Below, piece after piece: positions 63,703-64,000 of a stretch of DNA of 64,000 bases. The notes under the pieces were generated by a model, which saw only the letters and a list, made by a program, of their open reading frames with translations, was not told the DNA's origin and did no database searches. Position numbers and translations under genes: made by a program. How positions within the stretch are numbered: position 1 is the first letter of the stretch; every line of letters begins with the position of its first letter. Source of the DNA: JACCTU01 sp963798985 (GTDB lineage: Bacteria; Actinomycetota; Thermoleophilia; Gaiellales; Gaiellaceae); contig CAWCVL010000007.1 of NCBI GenBank assembly GCA_963798985.1, forward strand, positions 744,001 to 808,000, written 5' to 3'.

Positions 63703-64000
63703 GCTGCACCAGCTCCTCCGCGATCTCCTCGGCGGCGTCCGGACGCGCAGCGCCGAGCATCGCCTCGCGCATGGCCGCGAGCTCCGCTTCGTCCTCGAGC
63801 AGCGTGCGCACGACGTCGATCGCGCGCGGGAGCTCCGAGTCCGGCACGACGACCGCGCCGCCCGCGCGTTCGAAGTGCTCCGCGTTTCGCGTCTGGTGGT
63901 CGGCCGTCGCGTGCGGGTAGGGGACGAGCACGGCGGGCAGCCCTGCGGCCGCGAGCTCCCAGACGGATCCGCCGGCGCGCGCGAGCGCGAGGTCGGCTGC
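63680..64000 (-). CDS. murG: MurG glycosyltransferase, C-terminal part (cut by window edge)
   Basis: The frame is open to the window end. Visible motifs are ALARAGGSVWELAAAGLPA and LVPYPHATADHQTRNAEHF, the UDP-GlcNAc-binding C-domain of MurG, which makes lipid II. Its end overlaps murC by 23 bases. The N-terminal two thirds lie outside the window. Confidence 0.9.
   Translation of the reverse strand, partial: AADLALARAGGSVWELAAAGLPAVLVPYPHATADHQTRNAEHFERAGGAVVVPDSELPRAIDVVRTLLEDEAELAAMREAMLGAARPDAAEEIAEELVQLATAARR

Overview
The window is GC-rich chromosomal DNA with dense, often overlapping genes and frequent GTG and TTG starts. The gene styles point to an actinobacterium: an ECF42-type sigma factor with a YCII partner, CsoR copper control, an actinobacterial Tad pilus set, and a division/cell-wall cluster whose FtsZ ends in a typical C-terminal peptide. 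Class Thermoleophilia (Gaiellales-like) is my best guess, by inference only. No rRNA, CRISPR array, intact prophage or complete insertion sequence is visible.

Layout. 1-7.5 kb: a Tad/Flp pilus operon (cpaB end, cpaE, cpaF, a VWA-TadB fusion, tadC, a long coiled-coil protein) closed by a hairpin. 7.6-11.2 kb: a secreted sugar-dehydrogenase-like protein divergent from a copper operon (copZ-copA-csoR) with a CsoR-like operator at the shared start, then tRNA-Glu. 11.2-17.3 kb: a patchwork behind the tRNA with a tRNA-like fragment, repeats, corA, small orphan genes, an esterase, an M23-like peptidase and a phage-like fragment between two direct repeats. 17.2-30 kb: the ECF42 sigma/YCII pair, a modular patatin, methyltransferases and many decayed genes. 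30-38 kb: a receiver/M3 peptidase/cupin operon, gltX, and an apparent base-excision-repair unit (two AlkZ-like proteins plus endonuclease IV). 38-44.6 kb: an ABC exporter pair, a serine hydrolase, threonine aldolase and a VapBC pair. 45-52 kb: a sugar ABC transporter with an alpha-glucosidase. 52.5-59.4 kb: rlmN, an aldo/keto reductase, a GST and the glycine cleavage genes gcvT-H-PA-PB. 59.6-64 kb: ftsZ, ftsQ, murB, murC and the end of murG.

Working together: the Tad genes build a type IV-like pilus; copZ, copA and csoR form a self-regulated copper efflux unit; the sugar ABC genes and GH13 enzyme import and cleave alpha-glucosides; the gcv genes degrade glycine; the mur/fts cluster makes wall precursors and the division ring.

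A recurring oddity is single-base frameshifts in otherwise well-conserved genes, including murB, nfo, cax and an ABC binding protein. Three independent breaks in the essential murB suggest consensus errors in the assembly more than true decay, so broken genes here should be read with that in mind. True decay is more credible where whole domains are missing (25.3-25.9 kb, 26.8-27.4 kb, 16.6 and 22.6 kb).
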